From: Allomuricauda sp. TMED12
GTDB lineage: Bacteria; Bacteroidota; Bacteroidia; Flavobacteriales; Flavobacteriaceae
Reading direction: 5' to 3'
NCBI GenBank assembly: GCA_002167435.2
Contig: NHBR02000079.1
Location: 31,733 to 95,732, forward strand
Length of the DNA: 64,000 nucleotides
Below, piece after piece: positions 50,904 through 60,741 of this stretch. The notes beneath the pieces were generated by a model. It had not been told where the DNA came from. It searched no databases and saw only the letters and a program-made list of their open reading frames with translations. The stretch's first letter is position 1. Every line of letters starts with the position of its first letter. The translations under genes and the position numbers were made by a program.

Positions 50904-52574
50904 ATGAAAAATCGGAAAACATATTCAAAGGGATTTGTATTGATTATGAGTATACTGGGCTTTATTTCCTGTGATAGCGAAATCTCGAACGAGGAGCTCA
51001 AAACCACAGAAGAAGAACAGGTTTATTTGGATTATGATTTTGATGATGGTCAATCATGTTTGGTCAATGTAGAGGAACCTCTTTCCATTGTTGATTATGA
51101 GGGGTCAATAACTCTTGGCCGTAAGATGAACATTCCTCAGACCATGGAGAATATGCAAAATGCATGGCAAGAACTACAGGGTAGAGGTCTCTATCCCGGA
51201 GTGGACAACCCTGTCAAAGTAAATAAACTCTACATCCGCTTTTTACCCAAAAACAAAAATCAAATATTGGAACTTGCCAGATTTGATGAAGATTTGGATC
51301 TGTTTGCATTTCCGTTGCACTATGAATTTGAACCAACAACAGATGAAAATGACAGCTATAGAGATAGATCACTGCCCTTGGAAACCCCAAGTCCTTTATA
51401 CACTGTAGTTGATAATGACTATGTGTTCCCTTCATCTATCCCATACGAAATCATCGAGGAGCTTTATATGCCCGATGAAGATAGAACCATACATTCTGAT
51501 TTAGCCGATACTTTGGAACTAGTGGCTGAAAATATTGCAGCTGGAAAATCAACAAATGAATTAAGCAAGACATCAAAAAAATGGAGGCCCGAAGGCCGAA
51601 TCAGGGTAGTGGACCATGCACAAGGTGAGCCTACAGATGAAATGGCCGTGCCTGTAAAAGGAGCACAGGTATTGGCCAGGAGGGGACTTAAGTGGTCTTG
51701 GGGCATTACGGACGAAAATGGAGTATTCCGTGTAAAAAAGGATTTCAATAACAAGGTAAATTATAGTGTTAGATGGTCCAATCATGAGTGGTACATCATT
51801 AAAGGTTCCAGTGTAACCAGAGCATGGTATTTTGGCCCTAAAAAAGAGGGTGAATGGGACAGTTTGATCAATGGGAGCATACAATCTTTTTATGCACAGA
51901 TACATAGGGGGGCGTATCATTCTTATTATGGTGAAAATTATGAGGTCACTAGACCTATGCACAATAAGCCTGGTAATGACAGAATGTGGATCAGGGCCCA
52001 TAAGAAAGCCTCTATATTTGGATATAGGGCCCATTTTTATGAAAATGCCCCGCATGCCATATCAGTTTTTTCGAAAGCAAAGGGAGGAGAATGGCTTTAT
52101 GGTGAAAACTTTGACAAAAACCATCATCAATTATATAGTGGCTTGATCCATGAATTTGGTCATGCTTCACAGAGAAATCTTTTTTACATAGACAGTCAGC
52201 TCAAATGGAAGAACCTGGAAAGGATAGTGGGAGAAAGTTGGGCTACCGGGATAGAGATAGAGCTTATAAAAGAGGTTTATCCCAATATTCATAACTATTT
52301 TTTGGGTTGGTCAATATGTGCATACGAAGACAACCCGTATTACACATCTTATGTTGTTAAAGATTTAATCCATCCACATGGGAATGATGATGGGGTTGAT
52401 CAAAATAATCCCCAGTTTGAAGCGAATTTGGCTGATTTCACTCTAAAGGAAATTGAAGATGCTATGGGCCATACATGGACGGAATGGCGTGAAAACCTAA
52501 AACAAGGACTTCCAAAGGCAAAGGCAGATAATGTACAAGACAGGTTCGATTATTGGATAACAGTTTGTGATTGA
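50904..52574 (+). CDS. Lipoprotein with HEFGH zinc-protease motif
   Basis: The 556-residue lipoprotein (lipobox SILGFISCDS, Cys near residue 24) has a middle segment resembling a carboxypeptidase regulatory-like domain (VPVKGAQVLARRGLKWSWGITDENGVFRVKKDF). The C-terminal part contains HEFGH at 416-420 and a candidate third ligand Glu444 in GESWATG, a gluzincin spacing. The family is not recognised. It may be a cell-surface metalloprotease; the activity is inferred from the motif only. Confidence 0.7.
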   Translation: MKNRKTYSKGFVLIMSILGFISCDSEISNEELKTTEEEQVYLDYDFDDGQSCLVNVEEPLSIVDYEGSITLGRKMNIPQTMENMQNAWQELQGRGLYPGVDNPVKVNKLYIRFLPKNKNQILELARFDEDLDLFAFPLHYEFEPTTDENDSYRDRSLPLETPSPLYTVVDNDYVFPSSIPYEIIEELYMPDEDRTIHSDLADTLELVAENIAAGKSTNELSKTSKKWRPEGRIRVVDHAQGEPTDEMAVPVKGAQVLARRGLKWSWGITDENGVFRVKKDFNNKVNYSVRWSNHEWYIIKGSSVTRAWYFGPKKEGEWDSLINGSIQSFYAQIHRGAYHSYYGENYEVTRPMHNKPGNDRMWIRAHKKASIFGYRAHFYENAPHAISVFSKAKGGEWLYGENFDKNHHQLYSGLIHEFGHASQRNLFYIDSQLKWKNLERIVGESWATGIEIELIKEVYPNIHNYFLGWSICAYEDNPYYTSYVVKDLIHPHGNDDGVDQNNPQFEANLADFTLKEIEDAMGHTWTEWRENLKQGLPKAKADNVQDRFDYWITVCD

Positions 52575-52622
52575 CCAGAGACAAGATCAAAAAATAGATT
52601 CCATTTCTACAGAAATTCCAAT

Positions 52623-53933
52623 TTAAGGAATAGACTGTTTTTCTGATTTATGCTGTGATAAATTCGAAATTATAAACACCAGTAATGCAGGCAAAACCCA
52701 CCCCATTTGATATTGACCCAAAGGAATCCAAGCAACAAAAGGAGAGATTTGTTCGCCAAAACCGATGCTTCCCAAAAAGTCGGGAATACTAAATAAGATG
52801 GTGGTCCATATTACATGTTTGAACACTCTTGATTGACCCCATTTTTCTGGGGCAACATTCAATAAGATCAAAACAATGGTGATGGGATAAATAAACATTA
52901 GGGATGGGACCGCCACTGTAATAATATAACCTACATTAAATTGACCAACCAATACCCCTAATAGACAACCTATAAAGGCTGTGGTCAGATACGCCTTTTT
53001 AGAATTGTTGAACCTGCTTTTTATAAAATCGGAAGTACCGGTCACAATGCCAACCGCTGTGGTAAAACATGCCAAACTAACCAGAACACTGAGCAATATA
53101 TTGGCCTTTTGGCCCAATGTTTCTGTGCTGATCCCACGCAATAGGGCTGTTCTAGAAATTTCTTGATCAAAAACTTCACCGAATAAGGAGCCTGTCAATA
53201 TTAGTCCCCCATACACTAAAAACAGACCAATTCCTGCCCAAAGTCCCGCATAGCCAATGAGCCTCTTTTTTTCTTCAAAAGATGCAGCTTTTTCTTTTAA
53301 ATTGATGGAAATAATGATAACGGCCCCCACTACCACAGCACCAATGGCATCAAAGGTTTGATACCCTTCCAAAATACCCGAGCTAAAAGGTTGGCTCATT
53401 TTAGAAAGAAGAAAGTCAAAATCCAAAGTAAAAATAGCGGTCGCTATCATTATCATTAGAATGATAAGAATACCCGGCGTCAATAGCTTGCCCAACGCAT
53501 CCAAAACCTTGGTGCGATTGATTACAAATACGAACACAAGCAAGAAATATAGAAGGCTGGTATGTAAGGATGAGGAATTCCAAAAAGGCTGGATGGCCAT
53601 TTCATGCGTCACGGATGCTGTCCTTGGCGAAGGTAAAGCGATGGCAATAGCGTAAATTAAATAACAGTACACCACGCTAAAAGCAGGGGATACCTTTTTG
53701 GCAAAATCAAACAAGGTTCCCTGTATTTTTGCATGGGCCATTATCCCTAAAATAGGAATCAGCACTCCCGAGATGCAGAAACCCAAAGTAACCAACCACC
53801 ATAAACTACCCGATTTAAATCCCAACAACGGAGGCAAAATAAGGTTGCCTGCTCCAAAAAAAAGAGAAAAAAGGGCAAATGCCGTAACGGTTAATGATTT
53901 TTTATTGATGGGTTGTTGATAATTTGTTTTCAA
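52623..53933 (-). CDS. brnQ: Branched-chain amino acid transporter BrnQ
   Basis: The 436-residue protein has about 12 membrane helices and the LIVCS pattern FALFSLFFGAGNLILPPLLGF near the N-terminus. It imports leucine, isoleucine and valine with Na+ or H+. It is monocistronic, with a 239-bp gap on the start side. Confidence 0.93.
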   Translation of the reverse strand: MKTNYQQPINKKSLTVTAFALFSLFFGAGNLILPPLLGFKSGSLWWLVTLGFCISGVLIPILGIMAHAKIQGTLFDFAKKVSPAFSVVYCYLIYAIAIALPSPRTASVTHEMAIQPFWNSSSLHTSLLYFLLVFVFVINRTKVLDALGKLLTPGILIILMIMIATAIFTLDFDFLLSKMSQPFSSGILEGYQTFDAIGAVVVGAVIIISINLKEKAASFEEKKRLIGYAGLWAGIGLFLVYGGLILTGSLFGEVFDQEISRTALLRGISTETLGQKANILLSVLVSLACFTTAVGIVTGTSDFIKSRFNNSKKAYLTTAFIGCLLGVLVGQFNVGYIITVAVPSLMFIYPITIVLILLNVAPEKWGQSRVFKHVIWTTILFSIPDFLGSIGFGEQISPFVAWIPLGQYQMGWVLPALLVFIISNLSQHKSEKQSIP

Positions 53934-54172
53934 TATGGTATATTACAAAAGTGTTTTTGAGCGCAAAAAGATGTGTTTTTGTCGATTTTATGGTATTTCA
54001 TCGAAAAAAATATATTATGAGAACAAACATGAAATAAAAAGTTATCAACATCCGTTCCTATTAAAATGAACCTCTTAAAATCAAGTTTATATAAAAAAAT
54101 TACAAACCAATTTAAGCATTTTTCGAAGCCCCATTTCGTAAATCATTGCTTTTCTTCAAACAAAACCAGCGT
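53934..54172. other. Divergent intergenic region between brnQ and the zinc-ribbon gene
   Basis: 239 bp, A+T rich, between divergent genes. It must hold two promoters, but I do not see a TAnnTTTG box that I would defend, and no other structure. Confidence 0.3.
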
Positions 54173-54427
54173 ATGAAAACATCTACTACTCAGCATGGCA
54201 ACAAATTTTCTTCTTTCTTTTGTAGTTTGTTCGGGCACCATTATGTGGTTTCCAAAAAAGTAACTCAGCACATCAAAGAATACAAATGTATTCACTGTCA
54301 AAAAGAGGTGACAACGGATGTCAGTGGCAAGCTCTCTGCATTAACTCCTCAAATGCAAGAGATAAACAGTACATTGGAAGACATGTACAGGAAAAGAAAG
54401 AGTAGGGTAGTGCATCAAGTTGCATAG
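54173..54427 (+). CDS. Small zinc-ribbon-like protein (DUF1660-like)
   Basis: The 84-residue protein contains CSLFGHHY and, after 17 residues, YKCIHCQKEVTTD, a possible Cys-His...CxxC zinc site similar to DUF1660. The rest is polar and helical. ATG 54173 is preferred to the start 27 bp upstream. Function unknown. Confidence 0.65.
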   Translation: MKTSTTQHGNKFSSFFCSLFGHHYVVSKKVTQHIKEYKCIHCQKEVTTDVSGKLSALTPQMQEINSTLEDMYRKRKSRVVHQVA

Positions 54428-54546
54428 CCCTTTTTTATTTTAGAAAAGACCCAAATCTTATCCCGGAAACTTAAGTAATTGCCTGCTGCTAATGGTTGCG
54501 TGCCCCAATGCCATGATGTAGGGAAGCCCTTGATTTTCGGGATTTT

Positions 54547-55593
54547 TTATTTATTGAACGAATTCCAGCCCTGAGCGGCAATCGGAATTTTGGTCTCAGC
54601 CCTTGTAATCAAGTGGACGCCTTCGCTCTTCTCCGCCATATGGCCGATTACCGTTAAGTTCGGATTCCCTTTTATTTTTGGAAAATCACCCTGGTCAATA
54701 GTAAACAGCAGCTCATAATCCTCACCACCGCTAAGAGCGATCATGGTACTATCCATTTTAAATTCCTCAGAAGCAGAAATCACCGTGGGGTCCAAAGGAA
54801 TCTTATCTTCAAAAACATTGCAGCCAATCTCACTGTGTTTGCACAAATGCATCACTTCGGAAGAAAGGCCGTCGCTGATATCGATCATGGAAGTTGGTTT
54901 CACCTCCATTTTTTTGAGCAACTCTACAATATCTTTTCGGGCTTCAGGTTTTAATTGTCTTTCAACAATATAGGAATAGGGTTCAAGGTCTGGTTGATTG
55001 TTCGGATTCACCTTGAAAACCTCTTTCTCACGTTCCAGAACCTGCAGTCCCAAATAGGCTCCGCCAAGATCACCGGTCACAACCAATAAGTCGTTGGGCT
55101 TAGCACCTTTTCGGTAAACAATTTCGTTTTCATCGGCAGCTCCCAAAGCAGTAACGCTAACGATCATTCCTCTAGTGGAAGATGTAGTATCGCCCCCCAC
55201 CAGATCTACATTGTACAATTTGCAGGCCAGGGCCACGCCTTCATAAAATTCTTCAAGAGCCTCTAATGGAAACCTATTGGAAATGGCCAAAGAAACTGTG
55301 ACTTGGGTGGCCATGGCATTCATGGCATAGATGTCCGAAAGATTTACCATTACCGATTTGTATCCTAAATGCTTTAAGGGCATATAGCTTAAATCAAAAT
55401 GAACCCCTTCGACCAACATATCGGTGGAAACGATGGTCTTTTTGCCATCGTAATCCATTACGGCGGCATCATCACCAACCCCGGTTATGGAAGATGTTTG
55501 ATTGAGTTCAAAGTTTTTGGTAAGATGTTCAATTAGGCCAAATTCACCCAATTTTTCCAATGAGGTACGTTCTTGATTCTTGTCTTCTAGCAT
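54547..55593 (-). CDS. thiL: Thiamine-monophosphate kinase
   Basis: The 348-residue enzyme phosphorylates thiamine monophosphate to thiamine diphosphate. It has GVGDDAAVMDY, STDMLVEGVHFDL, the AIR-synthase fold DLVGGDTTSS, and ISDGLSSEVMHL and GGEDYELLF. ATG 55593 (MLEDKNQERTSL) is used; the 35 residues upstream lie in the regulatory region shared with suf. Confidence 0.95.
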   Translation of the reverse strand: MLEDKNQERTSLEKLGEFGLIEHLTKNFELNQTSSITGVGDDAAVMDYDGKKTIVSTDMLVEGVHFDLSYMPLKHLGYKSVMVNLSDIYAMNAMATQVTVSLAISNRFPLEALEEFYEGVALACKLYNVDLVGGDTTSSTRGMIVSVTALGAADENEIVYRKGAKPNDLLVVTGDLGGAYLGLQVLEREKEVFKVNPNNQPDLEPYSYIVERQLKPEARKDIVELLKKMEVKPTSMIDISDGLSSEVMHLCKHSEIGCNVFEDKIPLDPTVISASEEFKMDSTMIALSGGEDYELLFTIDQGDFPKIKGNPNLTVIGHMAEKSEGVHLITRAETKIPIAAQGWNSFNK

Positions 55594-55732
55594 TTTGCAA
55601 AAATAATGAGGATAATCGTAAGTTTTGGTGTAGAAGGGGACATAAAATTTTTTCCCTTCAAAAGGATGAAAAAAGAGCGGGAATCTTAATAAACACAAGC
55701 TTGATGGGCACGATAGGCAATTTAGTGTCCTT

Positions 55733-55755
55733 TTCCATAGGAAACACCTATGGAA
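55733..55755. promoter_or_regulatory. 23-bp perfect dyad upstream of the suf operon
   Basis: TTCCATAGG (55733-55741) and CCTATGGAA (55747-55755) are perfect inverted arms around AAACA. It lies about 50 bp upstream of the suf -7 box, in the gap divergent to thiL. It could be an operator for an iron or Fe-S responsive regulator, but the protein is unknown. Confidence 0.5.
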
Positions 55756-55805
55756 TCATTCGTTATAATAATGTTAGTTGCTATGGTAAAACCCTACTTA
55801 TACTG

Positions 55806-55813
55806 TATATTTG
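55806..55813 (+). promoter_or_regulatory. Candidate -7 box of the suf operon
   Basis: TATATTTG fits TAnnTTTG and lies 28 bp before the sufA-like ATG. A TTG at 55778-55780 is 25 bp upstream, slightly longer than usual. Confidence 0.5.
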
Positions 55814-55841
55814 TGAGCTATTTAGAATAAATACAAGTAAG

Positions 55842-56171
55842 ATGATTAAGGTTTCAGAATCAGCCAGACATAAAGTGGTGTCGCTCATGACCGAGGAAGG
55901 CTTTGATGCGACCACCGATTTTGTCCGTGTTGGCGTAAAGAGTGGAGGGTGCAGTGGATTGTCTTATGAATTGACTTTTGACAATTCAGCAGCGGATACG
56001 GATAAAGTTTTTGAGGATAACAATGTGAGAATCATTGTGGACAAAAAGAGCTTTTTGTATTTGGTAGGTACCACATTGGAATATTCAGGAGGTTTAAACG
56101 GGAAAGGATTCGTTTTTAACAACCCAAACGCACAAAGAACCTGCGGGTGCGGCGAAAGTTTTTCATTATAA
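55842..56171 (+). CDS. sufA: Iron-sulfur cluster carrier (SufA/IscA type)
   Basis: The 109-residue A-type carrier has the three cluster-binding cysteines, one in KSGGCSGLSY and two in TCGCGESF. It receives clusters from SufBCD and hands them to targets. The start at 55842 (MIKVSESARHK) is the family start; the long frame upstream is non-coding. It is the first gene of the suf run. Confidence 0.92.
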   Translation: MIKVSESARHKVVSLMTEEGFDATTDFVRVGVKSGGCSGLSYELTFDNSAADTDKVFEDNNVRIIVDKKSFLYLVGTTLEYSGGLNGKGFVFNNPNAQRTCGCGESFSL

Positions 56172-56211
56172 ATTTTGACAAAAAGCCTGTAATTGGCTAA
56201 CTTAAAGATAT

Positions 56212-57657
56212 ATGGCTTATACAGAGGAAGAATTAAAAAAAGAACTGGAAACCAAGGAGTACGAGTATGGTTTCTATACGGATATTGAATCGGATACCCT
56301 TCCCAAAGGGCTGAACGAAGACATTGTTATTGCCATTTCCAAAAAGAAGGAGGAGCCGGATTGGATGACGCAGTGGCGATTGGAAGCTTTTCGTGCTTGG
56401 AAAGAAATGGAAGAGCCAGAATGGGCCAACGTAACGTATCAAAAACCCGACTTCCAAAATATTTCCTATTACTCTGCTCCAAATAAAAAGCCTAAGTACG
56501 ATAGCTTGGATGAAGTAGACCCGGAATTGCTGGATACTTTTAAAAAGTTGGGTATTTCTGTGGATGAGCAGAAAAAATTGGCAGGTGTCGCTGTGGATAT
56601 TGTGATGGATTCCGTTTCCGTGGCAACTACGTTTAAAAAGACATTGGCGGAGAAAGGCATTATTTTCTGTTCCATTTCCGAAGCTATACAAAAACACCCT
56701 GAATTGGTGAAGAAGTATCTCGGGACCGTAGTGCCAAAAAAAGATAACTTTTATGCGGCATTGAATTCCGCTGTTTTCTCCGATGGATCATTCTGTTATA
56801 TTCCAAAAGGAGTAAGATGTCCAATGGAACTTTCTACCTACTTCCGAATCAACCAAGCGGGAACCGGCCAGTTCGAAAGAACTTTGGTAATCGCCGAAGA
56901 AGGGAGTTACGTAAGTTATTTAGAAGGGTGTACCGCTCCGTCTAGAGACGAGAACCAGTTGCACGCGGCTGTTGTGGAACTGATTGCTTTGGACAATGCA
57001 GAAATCAAATACTCCACGGTTCAGAACTGGTACCCGGGAAACAATGAAGGAAAAGGCGGTGTTTACAATTTTGTAACCAAGCGTGGACTTTGCGAAAAGA
57101 ACGCAAAAATCTCTTGGACCCAAGTAGAAACAGGATCTGCCGTAACTTGGAAATACCCATCGTGTATTTTAAAAGGGGATAATTCCATTGGTGAGTTCTA
57201 CTCCATTGCCGTGACCAACAATTTTCAGCAGGCGGATACTGGAACTAAAATGATTCACTTGGGTAAAAACACCAAGAGTACCATTATTTCCAAAGGTATT
57301 TCTGCAGGTCAATCACAAAACAGCTACAGAGGTTTGGTGCAGGTGAACAGCAGAGCAGAAAACGCAAGGAACTTCTCGCAATGTGACTCCCTGTTGATGG
57401 GTAACCGTTGTGGAGCCCACACCTTCCCTTACATTGAAGTGAAAAACAAAACAGCACAGATAGAACACGAGGCTACCACCAGTAAAATTGGTGAGGATCA
57501 GATTTTTTATTGTAACCAAAGGGGAATAGATACCGAAAAGGCCATTGCTTTGATCGTGAACGGATTTAGCAAAGAGGTATTGAACAAACTGCCCATGGAG
57601 TTTGCTGTTGAAGCCCAAAAACTATTGGAAATCAGTTTGGAAGGTTCTGTAGGATAA
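56212..57657 (+). CDS. sufB: Fe-S cluster assembly scaffold SufB
   Basis: The 481-residue protein is the main scaffold of the SufBC2D complex. The core beta-helix carries [42 protein letters not shown] and the conserved cysteine/glutamate pair in the CDSLL region ([23 protein letters not shown]). It is followed 12 bp later by a metallo-beta-lactamase lipoprotein gene. Confidence 0.97.
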   Translation: MAYTEEELKKELETKEYEYGFYTDIESDTLPKGLNEDIVIAISKKKEEPDWMTQWRLEAFRAWKEMEEPEWANVTYQKPDFQNISYYSAPNKKPKYDSLDEVDPELLDTFKKLGISVDEQKKLAGVAVDIVMDSVSVATTFKKTLAEKGIIFCSISEAIQKHPELVKKYLGTVVPKKDNFYAALNSAVFSDGSFCYIPKGVRCPMELSTYFRINQAGTGQFERTLVIAEEGSYVSYLEGCTAPSRDENQLHAAVVELIALDNAEIKYSTVQNWYPGNNEGKGGVYNFVTKRGLCEKNAKISWTQVETGSAVTWKYPSCILKGDNSIGEFYSIAVTNNFQQADTGTKMIHLGKNTKSTIISKGISAGQSQNSYRGLVQVNSRAENARNFSQCDSLLMGNRCGAHTFPYIEVKNKTAQIEHEATTSKIGEDQIFYCNQRGIDTEKAIALIVNGFSKEVLNKLPMEFAVEAQKLLEISLEGSVG

Positions 57658-57669
57658 AAGAATAGATTC

Positions 57670-58548
57670 ATGAAAAAAATACTTTTATCACTTTTGATAA
57701 TCGGCGCTTTTGCCTGTAAGCAGGCCAAAAAAGAGATCGTCAAAACAGAGGAAGCCGCGGAGGAATCCATGGCGCCCGAAATAAAGTTTTATGCGTTCAA
57801 CGGAGGTACAGTGAGTGCCAATATGTTGGAATTATTTTCACAGGATACTACGTATACTGGGCAATCCAAAGAATTTGCCGATGCTTTTTATGTAATCGTT
57901 CATCCGAAGGGAACCTTGATGTGGGATGGAGGATTACCCGAAAGTTTAGTGGGTATGGAAGAACCGTATACCTCTCCCGATGGAGCTTTTACCGTATCAA
58001 GGAAAGATTCTGTGGCCAATCAGTTGGCAACTATCGGGATGGTTCCAGAAGATATTGATTATCTCGCGCTGTCCCATACGCATTTTGATCATGTAGGTCA
58101 TGCGAACGAGTTTACAGGATCAACTTGGTTGGTGCAGGAAAAGGAATATGATTTTGTTACCAGTGAGGAGAACCAAAAGAACAATCCGGACATATATGCC
58201 GCAATCAAGGACTTGACCAACATCAAAAAAATAGCCAATACAGATTATGATGTGTTTGGCGACGGAACGGTTGTTATGAAATTTATGCCGGGTCATACGC
58301 CTGGTCACCAAGTTCTTTTTGTAGACTTGGCAGAGAACGGTCCACTTTTGCTGTCTGGTGATATGTACCACTTTTATGAGAACCGGGAATTTAGAAGAGT
58401 TCCTATTTTCAATTTTGATGTGGCCCAGACCAAAGAAAGTATGGCAGCTTTTGAGAAGTTCGCTGAAGAAAAAGGCGCGGAAGTATATTTACAGCACTCC
58501 AAACAAGATTTTGAAAAATTGCCAAAGGCACCCAACTATTTAAAATAA
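57670..58548 (+). CDS. Metallo-beta-lactamase fold lipoprotein within the suf operon
   Basis: The 292-residue protein has a lipoprotein signal (LLIIGAFACKQ, Cys16) and a metallo-beta-lactamase domain. The metal motif is SHTHFDHVGH; GHTPGHQ, LSGD and a late His in LQHS provide other ligands. It resembles AHL-lactonase-type hydrolases and is probably periplasmic. It sits 12 bp after sufB and ends 18 bp before sufC, so is co-transcribed with suf, though the suf proteins are cytosolic. Its substrate is unknown. Confidence 0.85.
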   Translation: MKKILLSLLIIGAFACKQAKKEIVKTEEAAEESMAPEIKFYAFNGGTVSANMLELFSQDTTYTGQSKEFADAFYVIVHPKGTLMWDGGLPESLVGMEEPYTSPDGAFTVSRKDSVANQLATIGMVPEDIDYLALSHTHFDHVGHANEFTGSTWLVQEKEYDFVTSEENQKNNPDIYAAIKDLTNIKKIANTDYDVFGDGTVVMKFMPGHTPGHQVLFVDLAENGPLLLSGDMYHFYENREFRRVPIFNFDVAQTKESMAAFEKFAEEKGAEVYLQHSKQDFEKLPKAPNYLK

Positions 58549-58566
58549 TATTTGAAGAAGAATAGC

Positions 58567-59319
58567 ATGCTAGAAATCAAAAATTTACACGCAAGCGTAG
58601 AAGATAAGGAAATCCTTAAGGGAATTGACCTAAAGGTAAACGCCGGAGAGGTTCACGCCATTATGGGACCCAATGGTTCAGGCAAAAGTACGTTGGCAGA
58701 AGTAATCGCCGGTCAAGAAGAATTTGAAGTAGGTGAAGGAAGTATCCTATTGGAAGGAGAGGATTTGGAAGAACTTTCTCCAGAGGAAAGAGCTCACAAA
58801 GGTGTGTTTTTATCGTTCCAATATCCTGTCGAAATCCCAGGGGTATCCGTAACCAACTTTATGAAGACTGCCATCAACGAATCTAGAAAAGCACAGGGCT
58901 TGGAAGATATGCCGGCCAACGAAATGCTCAAAAAGATTCGTGAGAAGTCCGAGATGTTGGAAATTGATAGAAAATTTCTCTCCCGTTCCTTAAATGAAGG
59001 CTTCTCTGGTGGTGAGAAGAAAAGAAACGAAATCTTCCAAATGGCGATGATGGAACCAAAATTGGCCATTTTGGATGAAACCGATTCCGGATTGGATATT
59101 GATGCACTTAGAATTGTGGCGAATGGTGTGAACAAATTGCGCAGCAAGGACAATGCCATCATCGTGATTACCCACTACCAAAGATTGTTGGAATATATTG
59201 TTCCCGATTTTGTCCACGTATTGCATAATGGCAAAATCGTGAAATCAGGAACCAAGGAATTGGCTTTGGAACTGGAAGAAAAAGGATACGATTGGTTAAA
59301 AGAAGAAACGGCGGTTTAA
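58567..59319 (+). CDS. sufC: Fe-S cluster assembly ATPase SufC
   Basis: The 250-residue ABC-type ATPase drives SufBC2D. Walker A is GPNGSGKST, the signature is SGGEKKRNEI, Walker B is LAILDETDSGLD, and a switch His is in VITHYQR. ATG 58567 (MLEIKNLHAS) is the family start; an in-frame TTG lies 15 bp upstream. Confidence 0.97.
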   Translation: MLEIKNLHASVEDKEILKGIDLKVNAGEVHAIMGPNGSGKSTLAEVIAGQEEFEVGEGSILLEGEDLEELSPEERAHKGVFLSFQYPVEIPGVSVTNFMKTAINESRKAQGLEDMPANEMLKKIREKSEMLEIDRKFLSRSLNEGFSGGEKKRNEIFQMAMMEPKLAILDETDSGLDIDALRIVANGVNKLRSKDNAIIVITHYQRLLEYIVPDFVHVLHNGKIVKSGTKELALELEEKGYDWLKEETAV

Positions 59320-59365
59320 AAAACAGAAATTAAGACTTCGGATATCAGATTTTGGAAAATTTATG

Positions 59366-59393
59366 ACTGAAAACTGACGACTGAAAACTGAAA
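59366..59393. repeat. Four-unit heptad repeat (ACTGAAA) upstream of sufD
   Basis: ACTGAAA ACTGACG ACTGAAA ACTGAAA: CTGA recurs every 7 bp at 59367, 59374, 59381 and 59388. It ends 4 bp before the sufD ATG, in the 78-bp gap after sufC. The preceding GATATCAGATTTT is the same motif in inverted form. A similar array lies at 63512. Confidence 0.75.
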
Positions 59394-59397
59394 AAAT

Positions 59398-60714
59398 ATG
59401 GATTTAAAGGAAAAATTAGTCTCCTCTTTTATGGCTTTTGAAGATGGACTGGATCTAGACCATCCTGTGCATGAAGAACGTAATACTGCCATTAAGAATT
59501 TTGAGACAAAAGGCTTTCCCACCAAAAAGGACGAAGCTTGGAAATATACCTCATTGAGAGGCTTGCAAAAGGTGGATTTCAGCATCTTTCCAAAGCAAGA
59601 GACCTCTTTGGAATACAAAGATGTCAAGAAGTACTTTCTTCACGAGATAGATACTTACAAAATTGTGTTTGTAGACGGAGTATACAGTTCGTATCTATCA
59701 GAAACCACACACGATGGAGTCGATGTTTGCCTGATGAGCTCTGCGTTCAGCAAGCCCATGTTCCAACAGGTGATAGAAGTGTATTTCAACAAAGCAGCAT
59801 CCAAGGAGGAGTCTTTGACCTCTTTGAATACCGCATTTTGTAAAGAAGGGGCATACATTTATATTCCAAAGAACAAAATGCCCAAAAAGCCTATCCAAAT
59901 TTTACATTTGGCCACAGGCAACGAGGCAGCCTTGATGTTGCAACCTAGAAACTTGATTGTTGCAGAGGACAACGCTGAAGTTCAAATTATAGAACGTCAC
60001 CAAAGTTTGACGAGCAATGAAGTGTTCACCAACTCTGTGACCGAGATTTTTGCAGGCAAGGACGCCATTGTTGACTATTACAAAGTGCAAAATGATGAGT
60101 CTACCGCTTCATTGGTGGACAACACCTATATTTCACAAAAAGATAGCAGCGTAGTAAAGGTACATACCTTCTCCTTGGGTGGAAAACTGATTCGTAACAA
60201 CCTAAACTTCTATCAGAACGGGGAACGAATCGACTCTACATTGAAGGGGGTTACCATTTTGGCTGATAAACAGCATGTAGATCATCACACACTGGTACAT
60301 CATGCCCAACCGAATTGTGAGAGCCATCAAGATTATAAAGGGATTTTTGGCGATAGTTCCACGGGGGTGTTCAATGGTAAGATCATTGTGGACAAGATTG
60401 CCCAAAAAACGGATGCCTTCCAACAGAACAACAACATTTTGTTGAGCGATAAATCGACCATCAACTCAAAACCTCAATTGGAGATTTTTGCGGACGATGT
60501 AAAATGTTCGCACGGATGTACCATTGGTCAGTTGGATGAAGAGGCGCTCTTTTACCTTAGATCAAGAGGAATTCCTAAAAAAGAAGCCAAAGCTTTGTTG
60601 ATGTACGCTTTTGCCAACAATGTTTTGGAAAGTGTTCGTATTCCGGAGCTAAAGGCAAGAATCAACAAGATTATCGCCGACAAGTTAGGTGTGCGTATGG
60701 GTTTTGACCTATAA
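59398..60714 (+). CDS. sufD: Fe-S cluster assembly protein SufD
   Basis: The 438-residue partner of SufB in the SufBC2D scaffold. N-terminal RGLQKVDFS and the beta-helix region NSKPQLEIFADDVKCSHGCTIGQLDEEALFYLRSRGI are family hallmarks. The start follows the heptad repeat. Confidence 0.96.
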   Translation: MDLKEKLVSSFMAFEDGLDLDHPVHEERNTAIKNFETKGFPTKKDEAWKYTSLRGLQKVDFSIFPKQETSLEYKDVKKYFLHEIDTYKIVFVDGVYSSYLSETTHDGVDVCLMSSAFSKPMFQQVIEVYFNKAASKEESLTSLNTAFCKEGAYIYIPKNKMPKKPIQILHLATGNEAALMLQPRNLIVAEDNAEVQIIERHQSLTSNEVFTNSVTEIFAGKDAIVDYYKVQNDESTASLVDNTYISQKDSSVVKVHTFSLGGKLIRNNLNFYQNGERIDSTLKGVTILADKQHVDHHTLVHHAQPNCESHQDYKGIFGDSSTGVFNGKIIVDKIAQKTDAFQQNNNILLSDKSTINSKPQLEIFADDVKCSHGCTIGQLDEEALFYLRSRGIPKKEAKALLMYAFANNVLESVRIPELKARINKIIADKLGVRMGFDL

Positions 60715-60741
60715 TTTGAAACAATTCACAGTAACATTTGA

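Noticed and set aside
59366..59393. Considered a CRISPR-like array
   Set aside because: Unit is only 7 bp with no spacers and no cas genes; it is a short tandem repeat.
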